Assembly: GCA_022709695.1 (NCBI GenBank)
Contig: JAKLII010000001.1
Coordinates: 460,881 to 524,880, forward strand
DNA length: 64,000 nt
Origin: Bacteroidota bacterium
Lineage (GTDB): Bacteria > Bacteroidota > Bacteroidia > Bacteroidales > SKPS01
Direction: 5' to 3'
The notes under the pieces are model-generated. The model ran no database searches. It saw nothing but the letters and a program-made list of their open reading frames with translations, and had not been told where the DNA came from. Below are positions 25,834-35,729 of the stretch, in pieces. Position 1 is the stretch's first letter; each line of letters opens with the position of its first letter. The translations under genes and the position numbers were made by a program.

Positions 25834-27288
25834 CTATCTAACACTCTGTTTCCGAAGAACACCCATTGCGCAAAGATAACCGCTGAAGATGGCACCGGAG
25901 AATCCGCCTCCGGTCTTGCTCCAGGCGGATGCCACATGGAGGTTTGGCAAAAGCACCGGTGCCTCCTGACGCACCCTGAAAGGAGTCTGGGCAAAGCCAT
26001 ATACAGCGCCTTCGGGGTTCATGGTGTAACGGGCAACGGTTTTGGCTGTTCCAACTTCAGAGTACGCGATATATTCCCTGATACCGGGGATCAGTGTTTC
26101 GAGGCGGGCAATCAGATCTTCGGCAACCTTAGATTTCCTGGCCTTGTAGGCTTCGGGGGCCAAGCCCTCCCAGTCGCTGAGGTAATCGATACAGCAAACT
26201 GCCCCCACACTTTTCCCTTCCGGTGCCAGTCCCGAGTCGATCTGGCTGTAATCCACGAAAGTGAAGCTGCGGGTGGAGAAATCGCTGTGATTGTTTTGCC
26301 GGATGCCAGCCAGGTTTTTTACGGAATCGTCGTATAAAAAGGTTGAATAGAAGTGACTTCCGCAATCGCGCAGGGGTTTGCTAAACCCGAGGTACAGGGT
26401 AAGGAGCGAAGCACCCGGAACCAAACCTTCGAACTGCTTTTCCAGTGGCCGGGCAGCATCGGGGGGTAACAACCCATCAAGCACACCGGGTAGTGCAGCA
26501 TTTGATATGACCTCATCTGCTTCAGCATACATCTTGTTAGAATCCTTTCCCCTGACCGCTTTGCAGTATACACCGGCTGCATTCCCATTCACCACTTTGA
26601 TCCCGGTGACCAGATGATTCAGTAAAACCTCTCCTCCATGGCTTCTGATCTGATCAGCCAGGAAATCGGAAAGTACCTGTGATCCCCCTTTGATAAAATT
26701 CCCCCCTCCCTGGTAATAGCTTCCCTGAGCGGCTGCATAATAATTGAGCGACAGTGAATAAGGGTCGTCGTGAAAATACCCCAGGTTGCCCAACAGGATA
26801 AGTTTCAGATCGTTGTTCTGAATAATTTCATCCATAAACTCACCAACGGATCGTTCGGGCTGAGCAGCCGACTCCTGCGCATTTTTCCGGGCATTCAGCA
26901 CCTGATCGAAATAGGCCGCGATACCAGATTCCTCGTCAGGGAATATCTCCGTAAGAACTGCTGCTGCCATGGCAGGGTCATGAGGGATGGTGACCTGATA
27001 ACGGCTGTTGACAAACCTGTAAAACTCCGGGACCCTCAAAAACTCTACCCGGTCAAATACGCCAAGATCCCGGAAAATCCGGGTTTTCATGTCCCTGGCA
27101 TCCAGGCCATCCATTTCATGAAGCCCCACCTCGAAGGTGAAATCGTGCCGTTTGAAGGTGGTAGCGCATCCTCCGGGCCTGTCGTGCTGTTCAATCAGCA
27201 ACACCTTTTTCCCTTCTTTGGCCAGTTTTGCCCCGGCAGTGAGGCCTCCGAGCCCCCCTCCTATCACGATGACATCGTATTTCATCAA
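25834..27288 (-). CDS. FAD-dependent oxidoreductase, phytoene desaturase/RetSat-like
   Basis: A 484-aa flavoprotein. The dinucleotide-binding motif VIGGGLGGLTAG (8-19) is followed by LLIEQHDRPGGCATTF, the signature of the CrtI, CrtISO and retinol-saturase group. The C-terminal FAD-binding end is NLHVASAWSKTGGGFSGAIFSGYL. Such enzymes saturate or isomerise double bonds in polyprenoid or related chains. No other carotenoid genes are nearby, so the substrate is open. It is the last gene of a minus-strand run starting at GH92, with an acyl-CoA ligase and a GNAT-like protein upstream, so a lipid substrate is plausible. Confidence 0.85.
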   Translation of the reverse strand: MMKYDVIVIGGGLGGLTAGAKLAKEGKKVLLIEQHDRPGGCATTFKRHDFTFEVGLHEMDGLDARDMKTRIFRDLGVFDRVEFLRVPEFYRFVNSRYQVTIPHDPAMAAAVLTEIFPDEESGIAAYFDQVLNARKNAQESAAQPERSVGEFMDEIIQNNDLKLILLGNLGYFHDDPYSLSLNYYAAAQGSYYQGGGNFIKGGSQVLSDFLADQIRSHGGEVLLNHLVTGIKVVNGNAAGVYCKAVRGKDSNKMYAEADEVISNAALPGVLDGLLPPDAARPLEKQFEGLVPGASLLTLYLGFSKPLRDCGSHFYSTFLYDDSVKNLAGIRQNNHSDFSTRSFTFVDYSQIDSGLAPEGKSVGAVCCIDYLSDWEGLAPEAYKARKSKVAEDLIARLETLIPGIREYIAYSEVGTAKTVARYTMNPEGAVYGFAQTPFRVRQEAPVLLPNLHVASAWSKTGGGFSGAIFSGYLCAMGVLRKQSVR

Positions 27289-27306
27289 GGTAGATTTGTA
27301 TTAAAA

Positions 27307-28506
27307 TTATGCTTTGGTCTCCGGGATCGGATACCGTTCAAATGGGGCATTCGGATCGAACAGATACCGGTAGGTGATATAATGTTTTGCCGGTATGCTT
27401 CCCACCGAGATAAAGATCTTCCGCATTTTCGGATTGAAATCACCCACCCACGAAAACTCGATTTCGGTGTAATGCTTCTTTCTGGCCATCACCTCAGCCA
27501 GCTTCATAATAAATGCTGATTCGATGCCAAGATTCTGGTATTCCGGAATCACCCCCATGAGCACTCCACGGGCGCGGGTCATGGTTTTTATCTTTTTAAG
27601 ATACAGGAATTTCAGCTTATTCCAGAGATTCAGCTTGCCATTGAGGTGCTTAAGGATCTGGTTCACATCAGGATACATCAGATAAATCGCAATAGGGCGG
27701 CCATCTTTGTAGGCCAGCCAGATAAACTCCTCTTCCAGAATCACCCTGGCTTTTTTCAGCGTTTTGCGGATATATTCCGGCTGCAGCGGTTTGAAATTTT
27801 TAATAAGGGTAGCCCATGCGATATTGAACACTTCAGCAAAATCCTTTACACATTGCTCCTCCTCTTTCCAGGTGAAGTGCCGGAACTCATATCCTGGTTT
27901 CTGTGCAACCCAGTTTGCAATTTTCAGGAACCGTTCAGGGAGCGGTTTGGTAACATCCAGATGAAAACCCTCCTGCTTGAAATAGGTTTTAAACCCATAG
28001 TTTTCAAACAGTTGCTGGTAATAAGGGGGATTGTAGGCAATTTCAAATGACGGATGTGTGAACCCCTCCACGAGCAAACCCCAGTAGCTGTCGCGCTCCC
28101 CGAAGTTGACCGGGCCATCCATCGCCTGCATCCCCTGCGTTTCGAGCCACGCTTTGGCTGTATCGAACAGCAGGTCGGCAGCCACCTGGTCGTTCACACA
28201 TTCAAAGAAACCCATGCCGCCGGTGGGTTGTTTTTCCGAATGAGCCGTATTGAAATCGATGAATGCTGCGATGCGGCCGGCGAGTTTGCCCTCCCTGGTT
28301 TTCAGCACCCACCTTTCGGCAGTGCCGTGCCCGAAATACACGTTGATGGCCGGGTCAAAAATGGCATCTATATCCTTGTCGAGAGGGCAAACCCACACAG
28401 GGTCATTCCGGTACAATTCCCGGGCAGTATCGGTAAAATCCTGCTTCCCGCGGGCATCCTGAACCTTTATAATCTGATAATCATCAACTTGATCTGAAGT
28501 ATCCAT
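27307..28506 (-). CDS. GNAT-like acyltransferase of unknown substrate
   Basis: A 399-aa protein found widely in Bacteroidota, sometimes mislabelled as GTP cyclohydrolase. The C-terminal part shows a GNAT-like core, with RARGVLMGVIPEYQNLGIESAFI (about 315-337) resembling the acyl-CoA pyrophosphate loop. The N-terminal part has GHGTAERWVLKTREGKLAGRIAAF and GFFECVNDQ, typical first strands of a GNAT fold, so two GNAT-like halves are likely. It sits between the acyl-CoA ligase and the FAD enzyme with short gaps, which suggests it uses or modifies the same acyl product. Confidence 0.65.
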   Translation of the reverse strand: MDTSDQVDDYQIIKVQDARGKQDFTDTARELYRNDPVWVCPLDKDIDAIFDPAINVYFGHGTAERWVLKTREGKLAGRIAAFIDFNTAHSEKQPTGGMGFFECVNDQVAADLLFDTAKAWLETQGMQAMDGPVNFGERDSYWGLLVEGFTHPSFEIAYNPPYYQQLFENYGFKTYFKQEGFHLDVTKPLPERFLKIANWVAQKPGYEFRHFTWKEEEQCVKDFAEVFNIAWATLIKNFKPLQPEYIRKTLKKARVILEEEFIWLAYKDGRPIAIYLMYPDVNQILKHLNGKLNLWNKLKFLYLKKIKTMTRARGVLMGVIPEYQNLGIESAFIMKLAEVMARKKHYTEIEFSWVGDFNPKMRKIFISVGSIPAKHYITYRYLFDPNAPFERYPIPETKA

Positions 28507-28584
28507 ACAAGTATCTCCTTATTTTGATGAACGGGTAACAGACGCCTGTTCTAACCAACAGACATATTCAGGATTAAGGCCCGG

Positions 28585-30363
28585 TCAGTTCTGTTTCGAA
28601 TAGATCTGGTCGATAAGGACCCGGTATTTGGAGGTGACAAAACTCCGTTTCAGTTTTAGCGTCGGGGAGAGCTCGCCGGTTTCGGTGGACCAGGTGTCGG
28701 GCACCAGCCGGAACCTTTTAATCTGTTCAAATTCTGATGTGTTACGGTTGAACCTGGCTACTTCCCGGTTTATCAGTTTCACCAATTGTTCGTCGCGGAT
28801 AAGTTCCTCCTGCCCTTCAAAAGTAATATTGTTCTCTGCGCACCACTCCCTCAGGCTGTTATAGTCGGGAGCGATGAGTGCGCTGGCAAATTTTTCATGT
28901 TCGCCGATCACCATGGCATGTTCGATGAAACATGACTCCTTGAGTTTATTTTCCAGCACCTGGGGTACGATAAATTTCCCTGAGGAGAGCTTGAAAATCT
29001 CCTTTTTGCGATCGGTAACGCGGAGGTATTTTCCCCCTTCCAGTACCCCGATATCCCCGGTGCAGAACCATCCATCGCTATCGAATGCCATCCGGGTCAT
29101 TTCTGGATTTTTATAATAACCCAGCATCACATTGTGCCCTTTGCAGAGGATCTCTCCATCCGGAGCCAGTTTTACTTCAACGCCGTCAATCACAGTACCT
29201 ACAGTACCGAGCTTCAGTTCAGGCTTCTCCTGCCTGTTGATGGTGATCACCGGCGATGTTTCGGTGAGGCCGTACATATTCAGCACCCTGATACCTGCTG
29301 CCCAGAAGACCCTTTCCACACGGGGCGGAAGGGCAGCCCAGCCACACCCCACAAGTTCGATACAGCCTCCGATGGCATCGCGCCACTTCGAAAAGATCAG
29401 CTTGTCGGCCAGTCTCAGCCTGATGCGATAGAACCAGGTGCTTTCATCAGGCGTTTTGTAATGAAGCCCGAGGTTCACCGCCCAGAAAAAGATCGCCTTT
29501 TTGATCCCCTTCAGTTTCCGTCCCTTCGACAGAATGGTATCGAAAATCTTCTCCAGAATTCTGGGCACCGCATCGAAGCCGTGTGGCCTTACCTCCTTCA
29601 TGTCGGCAGCGATAGTGCCCATATTTTCAGGGTAATAGATGGTGCTCCCGCTGTACTGGGTCTGGTAATTCCCCATTCTTCCGCCCACATGGCACAGCGG
29701 CAGGATGTTCATGTACCGGCGTGTTGCATTCAGCCTGAAAATCTCTGCTGCAGCCAGGAAGTTTCCCACCAGATTCCGGTGCGACAGCATCACACCCTTG
29801 GAGCATCCGGTAGTTCCTGACGTATAGATGAGCGTTGCAAAGTCTTCGGACACAATGGATTCCTTGATTTTCTCCAAAGTCTCCATCCATTGCGGCGCCC
29901 TGGTTTTGCCAAGTTCTGCAAGCTCAGTCCAGTGGTTCGTTCCTTCAATCCGGTCGAATGTATATACCCACTCCACTTCAGGGATTTTTTCAGTTACCGG
30001 GGCAATTTTCTTCCATAGCGGGCTGTCGCCGATGAATACCATCCGGGCATCGGAATGCCTGAGGATATACTCGTACTCCTCCTGTGAAAGGGATGTGTAA
30101 AGCGGAACATGTACCACCCCGACCATCGCCATTCCCATATCCACAAAGTTCCATTCGGGCCGGTTGCCAGAGATGGTGGCGATTTTGTCGCCCTTCCTGA
30201 AACCCATTTCCAGCAAGGCAAAGGCAATATGATATGCATAGTCGAGGTACTGCTGTGTGCTGTAACTATACCATTTCCGTTGCAGTTTCACTGCCAGGAT
30301 CTCATCCCGCATAAAATGCTGCCGGTACCGTTCAAGAAGGTCAAAAGTTCTGGTTACTTCCAT
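28585..30363 (-). CDS. Long-chain acyl-CoA synthetase (AMP-forming)
   Basis: A 592-aa adenylate-forming enzyme. The ATP-binding loop is LIYTSGTTGCSKGVMLSH (about 178-195). Downstream are MYGLTETSP (adenylate motif), DGWFCTGDIG and RKKEIFKLSSGKFI with the hinge and catalytic-lysine region of FadD-type enzymes. It activates fatty acids to acyl-CoA at the membrane. It is in the same run as aroQ and GH92 upstream and the GNAT-like protein downstream. Confidence 0.9.
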   Translation of the reverse strand: MEVTRTFDLLERYRQHFMRDEILAVKLQRKWYSYSTQQYLDYAYHIAFALLEMGFRKGDKIATISGNRPEWNFVDMGMAMVGVVHVPLYTSLSQEEYEYILRHSDARMVFIGDSPLWKKIAPVTEKIPEVEWVYTFDRIEGTNHWTELAELGKTRAPQWMETLEKIKESIVSEDFATLIYTSGTTGCSKGVMLSHRNLVGNFLAAAEIFRLNATRRYMNILPLCHVGGRMGNYQTQYSGSTIYYPENMGTIAADMKEVRPHGFDAVPRILEKIFDTILSKGRKLKGIKKAIFFWAVNLGLHYKTPDESTWFYRIRLRLADKLIFSKWRDAIGGCIELVGCGWAALPPRVERVFWAAGIRVLNMYGLTETSPVITINRQEKPELKLGTVGTVIDGVEVKLAPDGEILCKGHNVMLGYYKNPEMTRMAFDSDGWFCTGDIGVLEGGKYLRVTDRKKEIFKLSSGKFIVPQVLENKLKESCFIEHAMVIGEHEKFASALIAPDYNSLREWCAENNITFEGQEELIRDEQLVKLINREVARFNRNTSEFEQIKRFRLVPDTWSTETGELSPTLKLKRSFVTSKYRVLIDQIYSKQN

Positions 30364-30399
30364 AAGAGGGTAAAGATTGGGACTGTAAAATTAGCCTTT

Positions 30400-30840
30400 T
30401 CACGAATGCTGCAACATCAGGTACTCCACTGCCAGGTGGTAACCCTCAATGCCCAGCCCGCTGATGCTCCCACTGCATGCGGGGGCTGTCAGGTTATGAC
30501 GGCGGAATTCCTCACGGGCATAGATATGCGACAGGTGCACCTCTACAGCCGGAATGCCGCAGGCGCGCAGCGCATCGGCAATGGAAATACTGGTATGGGT
30601 AAAAGCACCGGGGTTGATGACGATGCCGGTAATCCCCTGTGCTGCAGCCCGATGCAAAGCATCGACGATATCCCCTTCGTGGTTCGACTGAAACCGACTG
30701 ATTTTCACCTGATATCCGCGATCCAGAAATTTTTTTTCCATGGAATCGGGGGATTCCTGTTCCCTTGCGCCATAGATCTGTTTCTCACGGGTACCGGTAA
30801 GGTTGAGATTAGGACCATCGATGATCAGAATGTGTTGCAT
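30400..30840 (-). CDS. aroQ: Type II 3-dehydroquinate dehydratase
   Basis: A 146-aa type II dehydroquinase, third step of the shikimate pathway. Visible motifs: IIDGPNLNLTG with the following TREKQIYG (active-site Arg and Tyr), INPGAFTHTSISIADAL, and VEVHLSHIYAREEFRRH (catalytic His, substrate-binding Arg). Length and motifs are normal and the protein should be active. It starts 4 bases after the GH92 gene ends, an unusual pairing for a biosynthetic enzyme; aroF, another gene of this pathway, is 14 kb away on the other strand. Confidence 0.92.
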   Translation of the reverse strand: MQHILIIDGPNLNLTGTREKQIYGAREQESPDSMEKKFLDRGYQVKISRFQSNHEGDIVDALHRAAAQGITGIVINPGAFTHTSISIADALRACGIPAVEVHLSHIYAREEFRRHNLTAPACSGSISGLGIEGYHLAVEYLMLQHS

Positions 30841-30844
30841 GGAT

Positions 30845-33145
30845 TCAGAATTTTAAGGTTACGGGTTTTTCGAAAGCTGCCATCTTCCTGTTGGGTTTCG
30901 GGCCCATGGTGAATTCAAGAGTCCCTCCCGACATGATATCCTGGTGGGTGAAGTAGTTTTTGAGGTATTCTTTTCCGTTGAGCATGATTTTCTGGATATA
31001 GATCCGGTCATCGCCGCCATTGTGTGTGGCTATCCTGAATTGCCGGCCATTTTCGAGATGGATCACAGCACCTGCAACCTGCGGAGAACCAAAGCAGTAG
31101 ACGCCATTTGCAGGATTCACGGGATAAAAGCCCATGGCACTGAAGATATACCATGCCGACATCTGGCCGCAGTCCTCATTGCCCGAATAGCCAGACGGGC
31201 TGTCGTTGTATAGCTCCTTCATGATCCGGGCACAATATTGCTGCGTTTTCCAGGGCTCAGCGGTAAAATCATACAGATAGGCGATATGATGGCTGGGCTC
31301 ATTCCCGTGGGCATACTGCCCGATGAAACCGCTGGCATTGCCGTTCACATCAGCAGGTCTGGCTTCGAGGGTAAAGAAGGTGTCGAGTTTCTGCCTGAAA
31401 GGTTGTTCGCCACCAAACAATGCCATAAAAGATGGCACATCCTGGGGAACATACCACAGATATTGCCAGGCATTCCCTTCGGTGAACGGATAGCCTCCAT
31501 TGCCTCCGTATGCCAGAGGATTAAAGGGATCCACCCATTTTCCGTCGCTGTTTTTCGCTCTGAAGAATCCGGTGGCCGGGTCGAAAAGATTGGTAAAGGC
31601 TTTTGCCCTCTGCGAAAAGTATTTATAGTCAGCATCGTGCCCGAGCTTTTTTGCCATCGCCGCCACACACCAGTCGTTGAAAGCGATTTCGAGGGTGATG
31701 GATACCGACTGGCTTTGGAGGTTCTCAGGAAAATAGCCGAAGGTATCCAGCAGTCCCACCGGGGCATTCCGGTGGGACGTGAGGGCCGTGGCCCTGATGG
31801 CCTCGTAAGCTTTTGGATAGTCAACTCCTCCGATCCCCTTGAAGAAAGCGTCCACAATCACCGGGATGGCGTGGTTGCCGATCATGGTATAGGTTTCATA
31901 CCCCCACAGCTGCCAGATGGGCAGATAGCCGTAAGTGTCGTACTGGCGCAGTATGGAATTGATGAAAGCAGCAGTACGTTTCTGTTGTACAATCGTGTAA
32001 AGGGGGTGAGCTGCCCGGTAGGTATCCCAAAGTGAAAAGGTGCTGTAGTGCTTTCCGTCGGAAGCAATCTTCTCAGAAAAATCGGTCGTAAGGTAGGTTC
32101 CATCTACATCCGCAATGTTATTGGGCTGAATAAAAAGGTGGTACAACCCCGTATAGAAGATCCTTTTCTGGATTTCCGAGCCTTCTATATCGATGCAGGA
32201 TAACTCGCGGTTCCACGCCGCTCTGGCTTCGGTATGAACCCTTTCGAAATTAAAATCAGATACCTCAGCACGCAGGTTATACACTGCACCTTCTGCTGAA
32301 ACCGATGAAAGTCCCACCTTTACCAGCAAAGGCAAATGGTTGTTGGTATCGAAATTAAGGATCAGCTTCAGATCAGGATGGTTGGCAACATCAGTGTTGG
32401 TATAGATGTTTTTACCGGCTTTTACCTGCGATGAGGAGAAAGGTCGCGAAAACTCAGCCCTGAAATAGACTTTCCGGAGTTTTGCCCAGCCCGAAATGAT
32501 TCTGTAACCTTCTATGGTGCTGTCGTTGACAATCCTGACCTGGGCGTTGATAATCTTCACATAGCGGTACGGGCTGGTTTTCACGAGGCTGTGCTCCAGG
32601 TCAATCATAAAATGATGGGAACCCGGGTCGCTGAAGGTATACCGGTGCATACCGCAATGTTCCGTAGCGGTGAGTTCTGCAGTGATATTGTAATCGTCGA
32701 GCACCACGCTGTAGTAACCCGGAGAAGCTTTTTCATTCTTATGCTGGTAAGCTGACCGAAAACCAGGTATTTTGCCATCATCGCTTCCTGCATTCCATTG
32801 GATGTCGCCACCATAGGGCATAAACAGAAAGTCATAGAGGTCGGGGCATCCGGTGCCGCTGAGGTGCGTATGGCTAAACCCCAGGATGGTGGGATCGTTG
32901 TAATCGTAACCGCTGCATGGATCATCGGGGTACTCGCGGGTATCAGGGCTAAGCTGAACCATCCCGAACGGGAAACAGGCACCGGGGAAATTGCTGCCCG
33001 AAAGGCTCAGACTGTCGACCGTGCCGGTGCCAATGAAAGGGTTGACAAGTGCTGCATAGTCTTTCACATCAGGGGTAAATTGGGCGACTGAGGATTGACA
33101 CAGCAGGAGTGCTAAGGCACAGGAATAAATGGATAGATTTCTCAT
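30845..33145 (-). CDS. GH92 alpha-mannosidase, secreted
   Basis: A 766-aa glycoside hydrolase family 92 enzyme, calcium-dependent exo-alpha-mannosidases acting on host or fungal N-glycans or mannans. A signal peptide ends at SVAQ. Diagnostic blocks are VNPFIGTGTVDS, FPFGMVQLSPDTR, GFSHTHLSGTG, the late GNEPSHHIAYLYDF and GNEDCGQMSAWYIFSAMGFYPV. No lipobox, so the protein is probably periplasmic. It heads the minus-strand run with aroQ 4 bases behind. No SusCD pair or other glycosidases are close, so this is not a standard polysaccharide utilisation locus. Confidence 0.93.
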   Translation of the reverse strand: MRNLSIYSCALALLLCQSSVAQFTPDVKDYAALVNPFIGTGTVDSLSLSGSNFPGACFPFGMVQLSPDTREYPDDPCSGYDYNDPTILGFSHTHLSGTGCPDLYDFLFMPYGGDIQWNAGSDDGKIPGFRSAYQHKNEKASPGYYSVVLDDYNITAELTATEHCGMHRYTFSDPGSHHFMIDLEHSLVKTSPYRYVKIINAQVRIVNDSTIEGYRIISGWAKLRKVYFRAEFSRPFSSSQVKAGKNIYTNTDVANHPDLKLILNFDTNNHLPLLVKVGLSSVSAEGAVYNLRAEVSDFNFERVHTEARAAWNRELSCIDIEGSEIQKRIFYTGLYHLFIQPNNIADVDGTYLTTDFSEKIASDGKHYSTFSLWDTYRAAHPLYTIVQQKRTAAFINSILRQYDTYGYLPIWQLWGYETYTMIGNHAIPVIVDAFFKGIGGVDYPKAYEAIRATALTSHRNAPVGLLDTFGYFPENLQSQSVSITLEIAFNDWCVAAMAKKLGHDADYKYFSQRAKAFTNLFDPATGFFRAKNSDGKWVDPFNPLAYGGNGGYPFTEGNAWQYLWYVPQDVPSFMALFGGEQPFRQKLDTFFTLEARPADVNGNASGFIGQYAHGNEPSHHIAYLYDFTAEPWKTQQYCARIMKELYNDSPSGYSGNEDCGQMSAWYIFSAMGFYPVNPANGVYCFGSPQVAGAVIHLENGRQFRIATHNGGDDRIYIQKIMLNGKEYLKNYFTHQDIMSGGTLEFTMGPKPNRKMAAFEKPVTLKF

Positions 33146-33185
33146 TTCTGGATGGGTTGAAACAGGTATTGCCGGTTATTGATTT

Positions 33186-33941
33186 TCACTTCTTACGGTA
33201 AAAAAAAGTATAACTGAGGCCAATCCTGACATGAAAGGACTGATAGCGAACCTGCGACAGGTTGATCAGGGCTTTGGAATTGCCCTCATACCAACCAATG
33301 CTATTGATAAAGCAAACCGAAGGCATGAATGCCAGGTGGGTTGTAAGGAAGTACCGGGCATTGATTTCCAGACTGAAACCATCGAACAGGGGGAGAAGCG
33401 AGGCTTCGCGCCATGATTGGGCAACCTCAATATTCCTGGTGCTGATGGTGCTGCCGGATGAATCTTTGATATCCACCACAAATGTGGGTGAATACATTTC
33501 AGTGGTGGTAACCGAGCCAATGCATTTCATTGACAACTTGCCCTGCTTTCCGAAATTTCTGTAGTAATACAAACCGATGTTTCCAACACCAACCTCCCAT
33601 TCGGTTTGGGTTTCATGGATTTTATAGATTAATCCCTGATCAGGTGCCAACCCCCTGTTGTTCATGTTCAGGGACCACTCAAAGGACATAACATCAAAGT
33701 TATGGTACATATAATAATAGTTCATACTGATTCCAAGCCTTTTACCAAGGTTTTGTTCCAGAATGAACTTCAGACCCAGATAATCGCTGGAAGCAAACCC
33801 ATTATTTCCGGCCATAATATCCCTGCTGCGAAAACTACCTACAGGAATTGACGGACCCAATCCCAATCCGATGGTGGTCTGGAAGTTCTTTTCCTGGGCG
33901 CTAACACAATGTATTGATATCAGGACGATTAAGAATTGCAT
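33186..33941 (-). CDS. Outer-membrane beta-barrel protein
   Basis: A 251-aa porin-like protein. The start at MQFLIVLISIHCVSAQ gives a clear signal peptide; a longer in-frame extension lacks one and overlaps the neighbour gene. The mature part has alternating hydrophobic strands with an opening TTIGLGLGPSIPVGSF and a closing FHVRIGLSYTFFYR, typical of small beta-barrels with a C-terminal aromatic. Function unknown; it may be a structural or sensor barrel. It lies between the LamG protein gene and GH92 on the same strand. Confidence 0.75.
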   Translation of the reverse strand: MQFLIVLISIHCVSAQEKNFQTTIGLGLGPSIPVGSFRSRDIMAGNNGFASSDYLGLKFILEQNLGKRLGISMNYYYMYHNFDVMSFEWSLNMNNRGLAPDQGLIYKIHETQTEWEVGVGNIGLYYYRNFGKQGKLSMKCIGSVTTTEMYSPTFVVDIKDSSGSTISTRNIEVAQSWREASLLPLFDGFSLEINARYFLTTHLAFMPSVCFINSIGWYEGNSKALINLSQVRYQSFHVRIGLSYTFFYRKK

Positions 33942-34132
33942 GTAAATTTTTAATCGTCCGGATACGGCCAAACGGAGGAGGAAATTACATACATGCCAAA
34001 ATTTCGGTTTCGCCATTTCCCATATGGCTGACAGGTCCGGCTGCTGGCAGGTGCCTGAATTGTGTACCCCTAAGGGAGGTGCAGGGAAGGTTGTTTTTTC
34101 CCTCATGTGGCGTTTAGTTAATTTCGGCTGCT

Positions 34133-35668
34133 TCAATACAATGATAAAACCATCCTGTGATATTGTCTCCTGCCCTGAGCGCTTACCTCGATGATGTAAA
34201 CACCGGGAACTTCATGAAATTCAAATTTATGCACTGAATCGTTAATATTTGTGGCAGCATACATCAACCGGCCATGCATGTTGAATATCCTGACGGATGC
34301 ATCTTTCATACTCCCCAGGTGAATATTGACAATTCCCTGGTTAGGGTTGGGAAATACCGATACATCGTTCAAAACCTGATGGTCATCCAGGCCAGCCGTT
34401 ACTATGGTAACACACATTGAAGTATCCGTACACCCGTTCTTCGTTACCTTAACCGCATAAGAGCCGTTTGCAGTGGCAGTAAAGACTTGCGAGGTTTTCC
34501 CTGTGATTATAGCGTAACTGTTGTTGCAATCCAGCCACTGGTAGGTTGCACCGGTTTCATTGGCTGTTATTACCGGATCGGCAACGGTTACACTTACATC
34601 CACCGTGTTGATGGTTAAATTGAGTGTGATGACGCTGTCACAACCATCAACAGTGCTTAAGGTATGCGTAGCTGTATTGTTGCTTGATGTGTAAGTGATT
34701 CCGTTGATCCATACAAAGGAGTCACAGGCAGTATGTGTATCAGTACTTGCTGCGCTGTAATGGATCGTCAGGTCCAGGGCAATGATTGAATCACATCCAA
34801 AAACAGAGGTCAGGGTTTTGGTAGCCGTGTTGTTACTGGCGGTATAGGTGATCCCGTCAATCCATGTAACAGAATCACAAGCGGTTATCACATCCGTTGA
34901 ATAAAATGAAGTACTTGGATTTGCCTGATTGATCACAGCAGCAGAGGCCAGCCAGTTTGAACTTGTACCGGATAAGGCAAAATTTATAAGTGTACCATTG
35001 TAACTTGTAGTAAGATCATTTAAGGTAGTAACGGTGGTATTGGTGCCTCCTGCAACTCCCTGGTTAAATTTATAACAGGCCACAAGATTCGTCTGAGCGA
35101 CGGTATATTCAGCATTCATGGAAAGGGTTATTTCGCACTGGTTTCGTGCAACATTCCAGATTCGCAGTTCATCAAGTTCTCCATTAAAATATTGATTACC
35201 GTCGGTCCTGCTCCCGATTGCCATGATATTGCTTGTACCGATTGAGGAGCTTCCCCCACTCGTTGCGGTTTGCAACGCTCCGTTGATATAGATTTTCGCC
35301 TCTGATGTGCTGGCTTTCCAGGTACAAGCCACATGCGACCACTGTCCCAGTGTAAGACTTGTGCTGCTGACAAGTCCAACCGTATTGTTCATGTAAAAGT
35401 ACACCTGCCTGCTGGCTGAAAGGGTCAGGGAAAAAAAACTGGTGGTGCTTGCCTGGGCAAACAGAACCCTGGCAAAAGCACTTCCCTGAGGTTTGATCCA
35501 GGCTTCAACGGTAAAATCGTTGGAAGCAGGGCTCACAAACACTGAGGGGAGAGATGCTGTGACATAATCATTGGTTCCATCAAAATGGAGTGAATTTCCG
35601 GGCGTCTGGCCCTGGATGGAGAATGCCCAAAAAGAAAGGATCGAAATGAACAGAAGGTTCTTTTTCAT
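34133..35668 (-). CDS. Secreted LamG-domain protein with T9SS tail
   Basis: A 511-aa secreted protein. After the signal peptide (ending SIQGQ) comes a laminin-G/concanavalin-like domain (about 25-190: NSLHFDGTNDYVTA, FTVEAWIKPQG, GELDELRIWNVAR). Then follow two near-identical segments of about 50 residues with ACDSVTWIDGITYT and ACDSFVWINGITYT, a repeat seen in many Bacteroidota surface proteins. A type IX sorting domain closes the protein (VFPNPNQGIVNIHLG). It is likely surface-attached, with carbohydrate or adhesin function possible. Confidence 0.88.
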   Translation of the reverse strand: MKKNLLFISILSFWAFSIQGQTPGNSLHFDGTNDYVTASLPSVFVSPASNDFTVEAWIKPQGSAFARVLFAQASTTSFFSLTLSASRQVYFYMNNTVGLVSSTSLTLGQWSHVACTWKASTSEAKIYINGALQTATSGGSSSIGTSNIMAIGSRTDGNQYFNGELDELRIWNVARNQCEITLSMNAEYTVAQTNLVACYKFNQGVAGGTNTTVTTLNDLTTSYNGTLINFALSGTSSNWLASAAVINQANPSTSFYSTDVITACDSVTWIDGITYTASNNTATKTLTSVFGCDSIIALDLTIHYSAASTDTHTACDSFVWINGITYTSSNNTATHTLSTVDGCDSVITLNLTINTVDVSVTVADPVITANETGATYQWLDCNNSYAIITGKTSQVFTATANGSYAVKVTKNGCTDTSMCVTIVTAGLDDHQVLNDVSVFPNPNQGIVNIHLGSMKDASVRIFNMHGRLMYAATNINDSVHKFEFHEVPGVYIIEVSAQGRRQYHRMVLSLY

Positions 35669-35729
35669 GATACCGGATTTTTGGTTATTACCTGATTACT
35701 ATATCACTAAGTGGGTTAATCTTCATCCT

